Shown here: in pieces, positions 48,901-57,781 of the stretch
Layout of the letters: every line of letters starts with the position of its first letter
Numbering within the stretch: position 1 is the stretch's first letter
Assembly (NCBI GenBank): GCA_002869565.1
Contig: PKUJ01000006.1
Coordinates: forward strand, 67,270 to 131,269
From: Arcobacter sp.
Lineage (GTDB): Bacteria; Campylobacterota; Campylobacteria; Campylobacterales; Arcobacteraceae
Reading direction: 5' to 3'
DNA length: 64,000 nt
Program-made: the position numbers and the translations under genes
The notes under the pieces: generated by a model
The model's database searches: none
What the model saw: only the letters and a program-made list of their open reading frames with translations
What the model was told of the DNA's origin: nothing

Positions 48901-49508
48901 TTGACAAAGATATTAGTAATCAGGACTTAAGAGATTGCGCAGACAGTGTTTTAAAACAAGCAAATTATCTTTCTCGAACTATAGATGATTTTAGAAACTT
49001 TTTTATGTCAAATTCAACTGAAAAAAAAGTTTATATGTTAAAAGATATTTTTTATAAGTTAGAAAATTTGATAAAAATTCCTTTTGAGAATAATTTTATT
49101 GAAACTGTTAATGATATTGATGAATCTATTGAAGTAGAATTAAATGAAAATATTCTTATTCAAGCATTTATTAATATATACAATAATTCAAAAGATGCAT
49201 TTTTAGAACATAATATAAGTACAGATGATAGGTATTTTTTTCTAAGTATGAAAGAAAGAGAAAATCAAGTAATAATGACTTTTAAAGATAGTGCAGGAGG
49301 AATAAAAGAAGGAAGTATGGATAAAATATTTGAACCTTATTTTACTACGAAGCATCAATCAATAGGAACAGGTATTGGGCTTTATATGACAAATCAAATT
49401 ATTACAAAACACTTAAAAGGTACAATTGAAGCTAGTAATGAAACTTATGTATATAATGGTAAGACTTATACTGGTGCAAAATTTGTAATAAAATTGCCAT
49501 TGAAATAA
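45969..49508 (+). CDS. Sensor histidine kinase with three periplasmic binding domains
   Basis: 1179 residues: signal peptide (1-20), three tandem SBP_bac_3 domains (about 25-255, 265-500 and 505-740), each opening with an FTEEEKQFIK-like helix and ending QKW or KQNW, one helix (about 751-771), a PAS domain (about 805-900: ESPNPIMIRNYEGTFLLANK), then kinase with phospho-acceptor His956 in ISHQWRQPL, N-box and G-boxes (DSAGGIKEG, GTGIGLYM). BvgS-like in plan but with three sensor modules, and no receiver or HPt domain. No response regulator nearby. Ligand probably an amino acid or similar, unknown. Confidence 0.88.
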   Translation: MKKILIVLLLFIYPAITLFASSLNFTEEEKQFIKNSSKIKIGSMDSYIPFSFNRNGKKIGFTQDLINIISQKSGLKFEIVGGSWTSLYDMFLNSKIDMISEFSYKKNRLPFTIFSSQYYEIPIGIFTRNDFESYNGIETLKNKRVGTVKNSYTVDILRKENIEAVEFDSSNERFIALHEKKIDAVIANTMNMYKLESLMFSNIKLAGIFLHPDIKKEDLRFGIRKEKPLLASIINKTLDSIPFSVLSELKQNWILNLKISKSNDFLNEEEKNWIENNKITIGIEPAKPYIFFDNIKNKNDGLYNDILQKVIKNTGLEVEYIYSPWSRLLEKFKKQKIDLLPATFFAKDREKFGFFSNEYYKVREYIYVSAENNTIKNFKDLENKKIAITKGYSTIKKIKEMFPKIKIIETNGLDESTSRVINGEVDALVDYHLVVENYIRDNSIVGLKDIAQEDLKSVSVHFFSNIKKPILKSILQKGLDDISREEMNIILQKWVNTPYVSDEKQITFTLDEENFIKKHKKIRFGIRTQRAPFEFFENNEALGIAVDYVKKSAENVGLEVEFVYENISVSDSYNMLETREKFDTIPFTVKNKENIKRFSFGKAFLSYPMMIIKHKDSPYIGSMKDLVNKTIVLEKDYATNIWIKRDYTNIKIINVVDTKKALEYVNEGKVDAYVGNLAIANYSSVFGGLENLKVAAPSGYGNVNYNFVAPKEWPELTSILSKGFDQISSVEHSAIQQKWFSLQTIDKMNYSLIWKIVLIAFMIIIWVLWWNRKITIEKNKTKHALKELQSAQKKLEQKNLEVLESKNFLQSVLDESPNPIMIRNYEGTFLLANKAVAKLYHSTLEEMIGKNDNYLMNKEIKEIAQFFGKDIKKIIDKGKTEVLYEEFKDTTKREVKHYICTKKPFKNKKSEDLILIIANDISNIKRLEEEQNKQEQLLLNQSKIAAMGEMLGNISHQWRQPLSVITTHVSAINVWLDFDKDISNQDLRDCADSVLKQANYLSRTIDDFRNFFMSNSTEKKVYMLKDIFYKLENLIKIPFENNFIETVNDIDESIEVELNENILIQAFINIYNNSKDAFLEHNISTDDRYFFLSMKERENQVIMTFKDSAGGIKEGSMDKIFEPYFTTKHQSIGTGIGLYMTNQIITKHLKGTIEASNETYVYNGKTYTGAKFVIKLPLK

Positions 49509-49605
49509 AATTATTTGAAATTTATTCTTAGCCATATCTCACTTTTATTTGAATATAATAAAATCTCAAAATAAAAAACAATGAATATTTAACTAAGGAA
49601 AGCAA

Positions 49606-50469
49606 TTGAAACAATATTTAGATTTATTAGAATACATTTTAACAAAAGGTGTTAAAAAAGAAGATAGAACAGGAACTGGAACAACTTCAGTTTTTGGATA
49701 TCAAATGAGATTTGATTTAAGTGAAGGCTTTCCTTTAGTTACTACTAAAAAAACTCATTTAAAAGCAATTATCAGTGAACTTTTATGGTTTATTGAAGGT
49801 TCAACTGATGAAAGAAGACTTGCCGAAATTCATTTTGGAGAAAGTAGGGAAAATATAATTGGCAAAAAAACAGTATGGACTGCAAATGCAGATGCACAAG
49901 GAAAAGATTTAGGATATGTGAATACTGATACTATAAAAGAATTGGGACATGTTTATGGAGCGCAATGGCGTTCATGGATGGGAACAGATGGAAATTCAAT
50001 TGATCAATTAAGTGATTTAATTAATCAAATTAAAACTAATCCTGATTCAAGAAGAATGATTTTATCAGCTTGGAATGTTGGAGAAATTGAAAAAATGGCC
50101 TTGCCACCATGTCATACATTTTTCCAGTTCTATGTGGCAAATGGAAAATTATCTTGTCAATTATACCAAAGAAGTGCAGATGTATTTTTAGGAGTTCCTT
50201 TTAATATTGCTTCTTATGCACTTTTAACTATGATGATTGCACAAGTTTGTGAGTTAGAAGTAGGGGATTTTGTACATACTTTTGGTGATGCACATATTTA
50301 TTCAAATCATTATGATCAAGTAAATTTACAGCTAAGTCGTACTCCACATGAAAAACCAAGTATGAAAATAAATCCAGATATCAAAGATATTAATGATTTT
50401 AAAGTGGAAGATTTTGAATTGATTGATTATGTATGCGATGAGCCTATTAAAGCTCAAATGGCAGTATAA
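49606..50469 (+). CDS. thyA: Thymidylate synthase ThyA
   Basis: 287 residues from TTG 49606 with AAGGAAA (49595-49601) upstream. Makes dTMP from dUMP with methylene-tetrahydrofolate. Catalytic Cys169 in [24 protein letters not shown] at the N-terminus, [10 protein letters not shown] and [20 protein letters not shown]. Followed at 15 bases by folA, the enzyme that regenerates its cofactor. Confidence 0.96.
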   Translation: MKQYLDLLEYILTKGVKKEDRTGTGTTSVFGYQMRFDLSEGFPLVTTKKTHLKAIISELLWFIEGSTDERRLAEIHFGESRENIIGKKTVWTANADAQGKDLGYVNTDTIKELGHVYGAQWRSWMGTDGNSIDQLSDLINQIKTNPDSRRMILSAWNVGEIEKMALPPCHTFFQFYVANGKLSCQLYQRSADVFLGVPFNIASYALLTMMIAQVCELEVGDFVHTFGDAHIYSNHYDQVNLQLSRTPHEKPSMKINPDIKDINDFKVEDFELIDYVCDEPIKAQMAV

Positions 50470-50484
50470 CACAAAGGCAAAATA

Positions 50485-50988
50485 ATGAAAATTTCGATGA
50501 TTGTAGCATATGGAAAAAACTGGGAGATTGGATTAAACAATCAAATGTTATGGCATATCTCTGAGGATTTTAAAAATTTTAAAACTATTACTTCTGGACA
50601 TCATATTATAATGGGAAGAAAAACTTTTGAATCAATTGGAAAACCTCTTCCAAATAGGACTTCTTTAGTTTTAACAAGAGGAGAATTTGAACATGAAGGT
50701 GTTCACTCTTTTGGTGATGTTCAAGAGGCTTTTAATTTTGCAAGAAAAAATGCGGAAGAAGAACTTTTTATAATTGGTGGAGCAAATATTTATGAAACAC
50801 TATTTCCTTACGTTGATAAAATGTATTTGAGCGAAGTTGATTATGAAGGTGAAGCTGACGCATATTTAAAAGAGATTGATTTTTCTTCTTGGGATTTAGC
50901 TGAACAAAAAGATTACGATGCAGTTATTACTAATAATGAAGTTGTAAGTCCAGCGTGGAAATTTAAAGTTTGGGTTAAAAAAGATTAA
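50485..50988 (+). CDS. folA: Dihydrofolate reductase FolA
   Basis: 167 residues. IVAYGKNWEIGLNNQMLWHI, DFKNFKTIT, IIMGRKTFESIGKPLPNR and IIGGANIYE are the substrate- and NADPH-binding segments. Reduces dihydrofolate produced by ThyA; the pair is a single operon. ATG start. Confidence 0.94.
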   Translation: MKISMIVAYGKNWEIGLNNQMLWHISEDFKNFKTITSGHHIIMGRKTFESIGKPLPNRTSLVLTRGEFEHEGVHSFGDVQEAFNFARKNAEEELFIIGGANIYETLFPYVDKMYLSEVDYEGEADAYLKEIDFSSWDLAEQKDYDAVITNNEVVSPAWKFKVWVKKD

Positions 50989-51013
50989 AGAAGAAGAATA
51001 AATCTTCCTCTTT
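50987..51013. terminator. Bidirectional terminator between folA and the ABC ATPase gene
   Basis: AAAGAAGAAGA (50987-50997) pairs with TCTTCCTCTTT (51003-51013) with one A-C mismatch. It overlaps both stop codons of the convergent genes. Confidence 0.55.
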
Positions 51014-52412
51014 ATTTATAGTCATTTAAATAAATCACTTGATTTGATATTTTTTTTGCTAAATTAATATCATGAGTAATTATAAGTAATGATAAGTTGT
51101 TCTTTTTAACTAAATTTATTAATAAAAGGATAACTTCTTTTTGTGAAATTGGATCAAGTCTAGATGTCGCTTCGTCGGCAAATAAAAAGACTGGATTTAA
51201 CAATAAAGCTCTTATTATTGCTATTCTTTGTAACTCACCACCAGATACTTCATCTGGTAACCTAGATAATAAAAGTTTATCTAGTTTAAATTCAATTAAC
51301 ATATTATCCAATTTGCTTTCTGAAATATTATGTAATAACATTAAGTCTTTTAATCCATCAAATAAAAGCTGGTTTGGCAAAAATGCACTTGGTGGATCTT
51401 GATAAATTTTTTGATATTGGATTTTATTAGCATGGGTATCTTTTTTAATCTTACCTTTGTCAAGTTTTATCAAATCTAGCATGATATTTCCTAAAGTACT
51501 TTTTCCACTACCACTTTTACCTACAATAGATACTATCTCTCCTTTATTTAAATCAAAAGAAAGATTTTTGAAAATAAGATTTTTATTAAAACTTTTACTA
51601 ACATTTTCTACTTTTATTAGTCGTGTATTATTTATTTTTACTTTTTGAATGTCCCAAGATAATGGTTCTGAACTTAATAGTTCTTTTGTGTATTCATGTT
51701 TTGGATTATCTAATACTTCTTTACTATTTCCATATTCGACTAAATTACCATCAACAACTATTCCTAGTGTTCCATCTATTTTTTTTGCAATATCTATATC
51801 ATGAGTAATTATAAAAACCAATCTTCTTTTTGATACTTCTTCTTGAAGTTTTTCAACAACAGAATCACAAAGTTCTTTATCTAAACCCTTAGTAGGTTCA
51901 TCAACTAAAATTACTTGTGCATTTGCAGCGTGTGTAATAGCTAAAGTTGCTCTTTGGCACATGCCCCCTGATAGTTCAAATGAGTAAGAGTCTGTATTCT
52001 TTTCTAATTCTACTTCTTTTAAGTCTTTAATAGATTCTATATATGAAGTCTTATTATCTTTTTTATGTATATATTTATGTACTTCTTTCACTTGTTCAAG
52101 AATTTTCATTGTAGGGTCTAGTGCTCTCCATGGTTCTTGAGGTAATAGCGCAATTTGTTTTCCCCAAAGTTTTTCTCTTTTTTTATAGTCTAATTTTAAT
52201 AAATCAATATCATCTAAAAGAATTTCACCTTTTGTTTTTAGTGAATTAGCTAGTGTTCCAATTACTGCATCCATTATTAAGGACTTTCCAGAACCTGATT
52301 CTCCTAATAAAACTAATGGCTTGTTTACAGAAATTTCTAAATTTATATTTTTTACTATTTTTTCATTTTTAGCATAAATATCTAAATTCTTTATTTTTAT
52401 TTGTTTATACAC
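51012..52412 (-). CDS. Fused two-domain ABC ATPase of a nickel/peptide importer
   Basis: 466 residues containing two complete ATPase domains that are separate genes (NikD/NikE or DppD/DppF) in most systems. First: GESGSGKS and FELSGGMCQRATLA, DEPTKGLD (note SGGMCQR). Second (from about 255): GKSGSGKST, VSGGELQRIAIIRAL and FADEATSRLDP. The start overlaps the stop of the permease gene by one base. Last gene of the operon transcribed from 55647. Confidence 0.88.
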   Translation of the reverse strand: MYKQIKIKNLDIYAKNEKIVKNINLEISVNKPLVLLGESGSGKSLIMDAVIGTLANSLKTKGEILLDDIDLLKLDYKKREKLWGKQIALLPQEPWRALDPTMKILEQVKEVHKYIHKKDNKTSYIESIKDLKEVELEKNTDSYSFELSGGMCQRATLAITHAANAQVILVDEPTKGLDKELCDSVVEKLQEEVSKRRLVFIITHDIDIAKKIDGTLGIVVDGNLVEYGNSKEVLDNPKHEYTKELLSSEPLSWDIQKVKINNTRLIKVENVSKSFNKNLIFKNLSFDLNKGEIVSIVGKSGSGKSTLGNIMLDLIKLDKGKIKKDTHANKIQYQKIYQDPPSAFLPNQLLFDGLKDLMLLHNISESKLDNMLIEFKLDKLLLSRLPDEVSGGELQRIAIIRALLLNPVFLFADEATSRLDPISQKEVILLLINLVKKNNLSLLIITHDINLAKKISNQVIYLNDYK

Positions 52413-53209
52413 TAGATACTCCTTTTAGATATTAATTGAAGTGCTAATACAAATAAAAAGATAACAAATGAAGGTAATATTACAAGCATAGGTACTTCAT
52501 CATAATATGGCATTAATTCTACAATCATAGAACCTAATTCTGATGTTGGAGGTTTAAGTCCTACTCCAATTGCACTTAACGTAGAAATAGCAATTATTGC
52601 AGTACTCATTGCAAATGTAGAAATTGTTAAAATCATTGGCATTAGTTTAGGTAAAATAAGTTTCTTTAAAATATATAAGAATCCAAAGCCCAATGATTTA
52701 CTTGCTTCAATATAGGGTTCAACTAAAATACTCTTTGTTTTTGTTCTACTAACTCTAAAAAATTCAATCCATAATGATAAAGATAATCCAAGATATAAAA
52801 ATAGAAAATCTCCAGGTGCAATTGAAATAAAAAGTAATACTAAAAGTAATCCAGGTAAAGCTAATATCATATCTCCTAAAAGCACAAAGAATTTATCAAT
52901 GATTCCCCCTTTATAAGCAGATAAAATCCCTAAAAAAACTCCTGGAATTAAAGCTGATATAGTTGTGAATAGTGCTAATAAAAATGATAATTGGGTTGCA
53001 TAAGCAATTCTTGTTAAAATATCTCTACCGTATTGATCTGTTCCAAGTAAATGTTCCCAAGACATTGGCGCAAGTGATAACATTAAGTTTTGTTTATCAG
53101 GGTCATAATTTGTAAGTACTGGTATAAAAAGAGATATTGAAATCAAAGTAATTAAAACAGTCCATCCCCATAGTGAGGAATTTTTATAAAAAGCTTTATC
53201 TTTTGGCAT
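52412..53209 (-). CDS. ABC permease, NikC/DppC type
   Basis: 265 residues, six helices. LLGTDQYGRDILTRIAYA near residue 55 is the DppC/NikC start block and the EAA loop is EPYIEASKSLGFGF. Overlaps the upstream permease by 14 bases. Forms the channel with the NikB-type protein. Confidence 0.88.
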   Translation of the reverse strand: MPKDKAFYKNSSLWGWTVLITLISISLFIPVLTNYDPDKQNLMLSLAPMSWEHLLGTDQYGRDILTRIAYATQLSFLLALFTTISALIPGVFLGILSAYKGGIIDKFFVLLGDMILALPGLLLVLLFISIAPGDFLFLYLGLSLSLWIEFFRVSRTKTKSILVEPYIEASKSLGFGFLYILKKLILPKLMPMILTISTFAMSTAIIAISTLSAIGVGLKPPTSELGSMIVELMPYYDEVPMLVILPSFVIFLFVLALQLISKRSI

Positions 53210-54143
53210 TTTTTTCTCCTATTCTTGGATCTAAATATGCGTTTAAAACATCTGCAAGTATATTTATTAAAACAAATAAAATTCCCATTGTTAAAATACT
53301 TCCTTGAATCATAGGAATATCTCTTGCAATAACTGCATGTAATAAAGCATGTCCAATCCCTGGAAAAGCAAATACTGTTTCTACAACAACTACCCCTTCA
53401 ATTAAATAAATAGATTGTAATCCTAAAAATGAAATAATAGGAATAGCGGCATTTTTTATTCCATGTCTTTTTATTAGGGTTTTATTATCTAATCCTTTAT
53501 ATCTTCCATAAGAGTAATAAGATGATGAAACAACACTTATCATAGAATCTCTTGTAAGTCTAGATGAAACAGCAGCCATTCCTAATGATAAAGTAAGAGC
53601 AGGCAGAATCATATATGTCCAGTCTTCAAATCCAGCAGTTGGAAGAATATTTAAATAAACAGAAAAGATTATTATTAAAATAAGACCTAAAATAAAAGGG
53701 GGTAATGCCCTAATAGATACTGAAACAAATTGAGATAAGTTATCCGCTATACCATTTTGCTTTGAGCCTGTATATATTCCTATTGGAATTGCAATAATTA
53801 TAGAAAAGAAAAAAGCGTAAAATGCTAAGTATAATGAATACCCTAATTGAACTTTTAGTTCATCTATTACTTTTTCTCCACTTACTAGTGAATAACCTAA
53901 ATCCAAGTTTACTAATCTAATTAGAGAATCATAATATTGTTGAAAAAGTGGCCTATCTAAGCCTATCTCATTTCTTACATTTTTAGCAATTTCTATTGTA
54001 ATACCATCTGGACCATATCTACCTGCTGCTATTCTCATAGCAGTATCTCCAGGTAGAAATTGCATCATAATGAATCCCACTGTAGAAATCAATATAGCAA
54101 CTAGGATTATTTGAAAAGATCTTTTTAATATGATTTCTTTCAA
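53196..54143 (-). CDS. ABC permease, NikB/DppB type
   Basis: 315 residues. RSFQIILVAILISTVGFIMM and FLPGDTAMR at the N-terminus, then six helices with the EAA-type loop YGRYKGLDNKTLIKRHGIKN and EGVVVVETVFAFPGIG. All are typical of DppB/NikB. Ten bases separate it from the binding-protein gene. Confidence 0.88.
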   Translation of the reverse strand: MKEIILKRSFQIILVAILISTVGFIMMQFLPGDTAMRIAAGRYGPDGITIEIAKNVRNEIGLDRPLFQQYYDSLIRLVNLDLGYSLVSGEKVIDELKVQLGYSLYLAFYAFFFSIIIAIPIGIYTGSKQNGIADNLSQFVSVSIRALPPFILGLILIIIFSVYLNILPTAGFEDWTYMILPALTLSLGMAAVSSRLTRDSMISVVSSSYYSYGRYKGLDNKTLIKRHGIKNAAIPIISFLGLQSIYLIEGVVVVETVFAFPGIGHALLHAVIARDIPMIQGSILTMGILFVLINILADVLNAYLDPRIGEKNAKR

Positions 54144-54153
54144 AGATAAGCCT

Positions 54154-55647
54154 TTATTTAAAACTTACATCTGAAAGATTATATGAAATTTCAAATGGGT
54201 CAACTTTTAGACCTTTTAAATGTTTTGAATAAACAACGGCTAAATCAGACCATGTAAGAGGAATAGTAGGTAAGTCTTCTTGTAAAATTTTTGTAATTTT
54301 ATAATATAATTGTGGATTGTCTTCTTTTTTTAATAATTCTAAAGTTTCAATCATCTCTTTACTTTCCCAATTCATAGCTCCCCAACTTCCACCTTTTTTG
54401 CCATAGTCTTGAAGTAATGCGGCTATCGCATTCGGTACAAGGGTAAAGTTTTTAGAAATTAAAGCTAATTGTAAAGAATTATCTTTGTGTCTTCTGACTA
54501 CTTCAGAAGAGTTAGTTATAGAAACTTTTAAATCAATTCCAATTTCTTTTAATTGACTTTGAACAGCAGTTGCAATCATAGGTAGTTCTGGCCAGTTTGA
54601 ATATGTGATTAAATCAATAGCAAATTTTTTATTATCTTTATATACAAATCCATCTTTTGCTTTAATCCAACCTGCTTCTTTTAATAATGCTTTTGCCTTT
54701 GTGATATCTTGTTTTAAAGGTTCAATATCTTTATTGTGCCAAAGAGGCATAGATGGTGGAAGCATTTGCGTTGCAGCTAAAGATTCATTATGTAAAATAA
54801 CTTTTGAAATACCTTTTCTATCTAAAGCATAAGAGATTGCATGTCTAACTCTTTTATCACTTAAAAATTCTGAACCTGAATTAACTTTTAATTTTCTAGT
54901 TCTAAAAATTGTTACAGTTTCAGTATTTAAATGTGAATCTCTTTTTAATGATTTTAAAGAAATAGGTAATAATGAAAATGCAATATCTGATTGGTGTGTT
55001 TTCATCATTAAAGCTCTAGTTTCATTTTTACTTACTGATGTATAAGAAATATTTTCAACTTTTGCTTTTCCATTCCACCAATTGTCAAATCTTTTTACTT
55101 TTATTGCAATGGGTATAGTAATATTTGCTATTTCAAAAGCTCCTGTACCTATTACTTTTTTCACTTTTCCTTTTTCGTCAAATGAACTTTTAGCTAGGAT
55201 AACAGTACTATAATGTACAAAATATGAAGGTAATGCAATAAATGGAGTTTTTAATTTTACAATTAGTGTATTTGTATTTTCTGCATATATCTTTTCTAAT
55301 GGTAAATATCTAAGAATACTTTTTTTTAATAATTCTTCTCTATTTAAGTTAAAAGAAACTATATTTGCATTAAATTTTGATCCATCATGGAAAATAACAT
55401 CATCTCTTAATTTAAAACTCCAAGTTAAACCATCTTTTGATACATCCCATGATTTTGCGAGATTTGCTTTTATCTCACCATTATTATCTATAGTCATCAA
55501 ATTTTCTGCAATTTGTAACCTTGAATATATATATCCTGCTTTTGTTGGTTCTAGACCTTTTATTTCAAGTGGCCCTACAACTTTTAATACTTTTGCATTT
55601 AAACAAAAAGTAAAAAATAGACAAAAAAATATTATTGTTTTTTTCAT
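54154..55647 (-). CDS. Periplasmic binding protein, NikA/SBP_bac_5 type
   Basis: 497 residues from ATG 55647 (MKKTIIFFC, AAAAAGGAAAA upstream); the in-frame ATG at 55692 would put the operator inside the coding region and is rejected. Signal peptide to about 18 (FCLNA). Blocks: LAKSWDVSKDGLTWSFKLRD, VIFHDGSKF and VRHAISYALDRKG. The family binds peptides, nickel chelates or opines. Nickel is favoured because close Campylobacterota relatives (NikZYXWV) do so and the set is small; substrate is inferred. Confidence 0.75.
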   Translation of the reverse strand: MKKTIIFFCLFFTFCLNAKVLKVVGPLEIKGLEPTKAGYIYSRLQIAENLMTIDNNGEIKANLAKSWDVSKDGLTWSFKLRDDVIFHDGSKFNANIVSFNLNREELLKKSILRYLPLEKIYAENTNTLIVKLKTPFIALPSYFVHYSTVILAKSSFDEKGKVKKVIGTGAFEIANITIPIAIKVKRFDNWWNGKAKVENISYTSVSKNETRALMMKTHQSDIAFSLLPISLKSLKRDSHLNTETVTIFRTRKLKVNSGSEFLSDKRVRHAISYALDRKGISKVILHNESLAATQMLPPSMPLWHNKDIEPLKQDITKAKALLKEAGWIKAKDGFVYKDNKKFAIDLITYSNWPELPMIATAVQSQLKEIGIDLKVSITNSSEVVRRHKDNSLQLALISKNFTLVPNAIAALLQDYGKKGGSWGAMNWESKEMIETLELLKKEDNPQLYYKITKILQEDLPTIPLTWSDLAVVYSKHLKGLKVDPFEISYNLSDVSFK

Positions 55648-55669
55648 GTTTTTCCTTTTTTGGAATTGT

Positions 55670-55703
55670 ATGCAACTAAGTCTTAAATGCAACTTAGTTG
55701 CAT
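55670..55703. promoter_or_regulatory. Palindromic operator between the importer and the methyltransferase
   Basis: ATGCAACT at 55670-55677, again at 55687-55694, and inverted AGTTGCAT at 55696-55703. The last two form a 17-bp palindrome with a single central T. Two direct half-sites are spaced 17 bases apart. It lies in the 127-base divergent gap. Probably bound by a metal- or substrate-responsive repressor; not a typical Fur or NikR sequence as I know them. Confidence 0.7.
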
Positions 55704-55774
55704 ATTCTAGTGAATAATTCAGATTATAAATATATCCTATATGCTATTATTTAGAATAAATAAAAAGGTTAAAA

Positions 55775-56563
55775 ATGAAATATGAAGATATAGATTTTAA
55801 TGAATTGTATGTAAATCAAAAACAGAATTCTACTTTTAAAACAAAATCTCAAGAAGCCTGGGATAAAAAAGCAATTTCTATGAACAAACGAGTTCATAAC
55901 TCAATATATAATGAAGAGTTTTTATCATTAGTTGATGTGTCTCATTGTAAAAGTTTACTTGATGTAGGCTGTGGTGTTGGGAATTTATCATTAAGATTAG
56001 CTCAAAAATTAGAAAATGTTAACTCTTTAGATTATTCAAAAACTATGCTTGATATCTTAAGACAAAATGCAAAAAATGAAAATCTAGTTAATATAAATAC
56101 AATAAATAAATCTTGGTATGACAATTGGGTTGAAGTTCCTAAATGTGATATTGTAATAGCTTCACGTTCAATGGAAGTTCCTAATATGCAAGAGGCTTTA
56201 AAAAAATTAGATAATCAAGCTTTAAAAAGAATATATATCTCTTATAAAGTTGGAGGTTCTTTTTTAGCTGATGAAATTCTTGAAGCAATGGAAAGAAAAA
56301 TTGAAAAAAAACCTGATTATATTTATCTTGTAAATATTTTATATTCAATGGGAATAAATGCTAGTGTAAATTTTATAAGAAGTGAAGGTCGTAGTACTGT
56401 TTATACTTCTGTTGAAGAGTTTATAAAATCTGTTTCTTGGAGTATTGGTGATATCTCAAAAGCCGAAGAACAGAAATTGACTAAATATTATAATGAAAAT
56501 GTTAAAGATAAAAAAGATTTTATTGATTATGTAAAGTGGGCAGTTATCTCTTGGAATAAATAA
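55775..56563 (+). CDS. Class I SAM-dependent methyltransferase
   Basis: 262 residues. SAM site: LLDVGCGVGNLSLRLA (motif I, about 64-79), LDYSKTMLDIL (motif II), CDIVIASRSME. Substrate unknown. It is divergent from the nickel/peptide importer with the palindrome between them, so the two may be co-regulated; methyltransferases of this kind occur beside metal-chelate importers, which suggests action on a ligand or its carrier. That link is inference. Confidence 0.75.
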   Translation: MKYEDIDFNELYVNQKQNSTFKTKSQEAWDKKAISMNKRVHNSIYNEEFLSLVDVSHCKSLLDVGCGVGNLSLRLAQKLENVNSLDYSKTMLDILRQNAKNENLVNINTINKSWYDNWVEVPKCDIVIASRSMEVPNMQEALKKLDNQALKRIYISYKVGGSFLADEILEAMERKIEKKPDYIYLVNILYSMGINASVNFIRSEGRSTVYTSVEEFIKSVSWSIGDISKAEEQKLTKYYNENVKDKKDFIDYVKWAVISWNK

Positions 56564-56593
56564 AATAAGAAGGAAATATTCCTTCTTATTTTT
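56563..56593. terminator. Bidirectional terminator
   Basis: AAATAAGAAGGAA (56563-56575), loop ATA, TTCCTTCTTATTT (56579-56591): thirteen perfect pairs followed by T's on both strands. It separates the convergent methyltransferase and glycosyltransferase genes. Confidence 0.85.
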
Positions 56594-57704
56594 ATAATAA
56601 ATTTAGTGTTTCAGCTAGTTCTGAAGCAATTCTTTTATAGTTTCTAACTGCAAGTAATCTTTCTTGACCTTTTAATCCCACTTGAGCAATATCTTCTTTT
56701 GAAAGACTCGTAATATATTCAATTTTATCTTTTATTGAATTTTTATCAAACTTACAAAACCATGCATCATGATCATCTGTAAATATTGTATTATTATTTG
56801 CATTATTTGTCATAATACAAGGAACAGCAGAAGAGTAGTAGTCCATAATTTTAACAGGAGTTGATGTATTAAATAATGGAATCTCAGGTAAAATTGAAAC
56901 ACCAATATCTGATTTAGAAATTAAATCTAATAATTCTTCTTTATTTTTTGCATTATGTATTTCTACATTATTTCCAAGTGAAGTGAATGAGTTAACAACA
57001 TCTTGCGCGTATTCTGGATCTTTTGTTGAAATTGTTAATTTCCAATCTTTATTTTTTACGTCATTAAAGGCTTCAAGTACTGTTTCAAATTCTCTTAATT
57101 TATCAAGAGTTCCTGCATAGAAGAATCTTTTTTCATCTCCTTCGTGTTGTATATTGTCATGTAAAGTTTCTGGGTCGATTGCAGGAGGACATATAAAAGT
57201 TTTCGTGCTTACACCTTCAAAATACTCTTCATGCATTTGTTGTGATGTAGGCATGAAAATATCACATTGATTAATCATTTTTGTTTCTGAATAAGTAGTT
57301 AATGTGTTATTTAAATGTTTTAGAAAACTTGCTTTATTGTTAGCCTTATCAACTTGCATCTGTGCTCTTCTTTTTGGAAATGATAATCTATATCCAACTT
57401 TATACTTATATGTTCCACTCATAGATAAAACATGTTTTAAAATTTCGCCACTATTTCTCACAAATACATATGAATAAGAAGAAATATCAATTCCATTGTT
57501 ATTTAACTCTTTAATTGTTTTCTCTTTATCTGCTGCAGGAAGTATAAATCTATGTTCATCTTTTTTTTCAAATTCTGCTTTAAATTCACTAAAATAAACA
57601 ATATCTACTTGGAAATACTCTTTTAAATATTTTTCAAAAAGTGGTCCTATAAAACTATGATCTGTATATTCGTCTTGGTCAGTGATGTATAAAAATTTTT
57701 TCAT
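56592..57704 (-). CDS. Glycosyltransferase (GT4/GT1-like)
   Basis: 370 residues from ATG 57704, preceded by GAGGAATGAAGAG; an ATG at 57719 is possible. The C-terminal half has the GT-B nucleotide-sugar domain: RFFYAGTLDKLREFETVLEA, ISKSDIGVSILPE and STPVKIMDYYSSAVPCIMT. An N-terminal acceptor domain (about 1-175). It likely adds a sugar to a surface glycan or lipid; donor unknown. No other glycan genes are nearby. Confidence 0.75.
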   Translation of the reverse strand: MKKFLYITDQDEYTDHSFIGPLFEKYLKEYFQVDIVYFSEFKAEFEKKDEHRFILPAADKEKTIKELNNNGIDISSYSYVFVRNSGEILKHVLSMSGTYKYKVGYRLSFPKRRAQMQVDKANNKASFLKHLNNTLTTYSETKMINQCDIFMPTSQQMHEEYFEGVSTKTFICPPAIDPETLHDNIQHEGDEKRFFYAGTLDKLREFETVLEAFNDVKNKDWKLTISTKDPEYAQDVVNSFTSLGNNVEIHNAKNKEELLDLISKSDIGVSILPEIPLFNTSTPVKIMDYYSSAVPCIMTNNANNNTIFTDDHDAWFCKFDKNSIKDKIEYITSLSKEDIAQVGLKGQERLLAVRNYKRIASELAETLNLL

Positions 57705-57781
57705 CTCTTCATTCCTCATTTTATAATATAATCAAATTATATATTCTTATAGTCGCAAAAGCAAAGCATTTGATAAAATTT

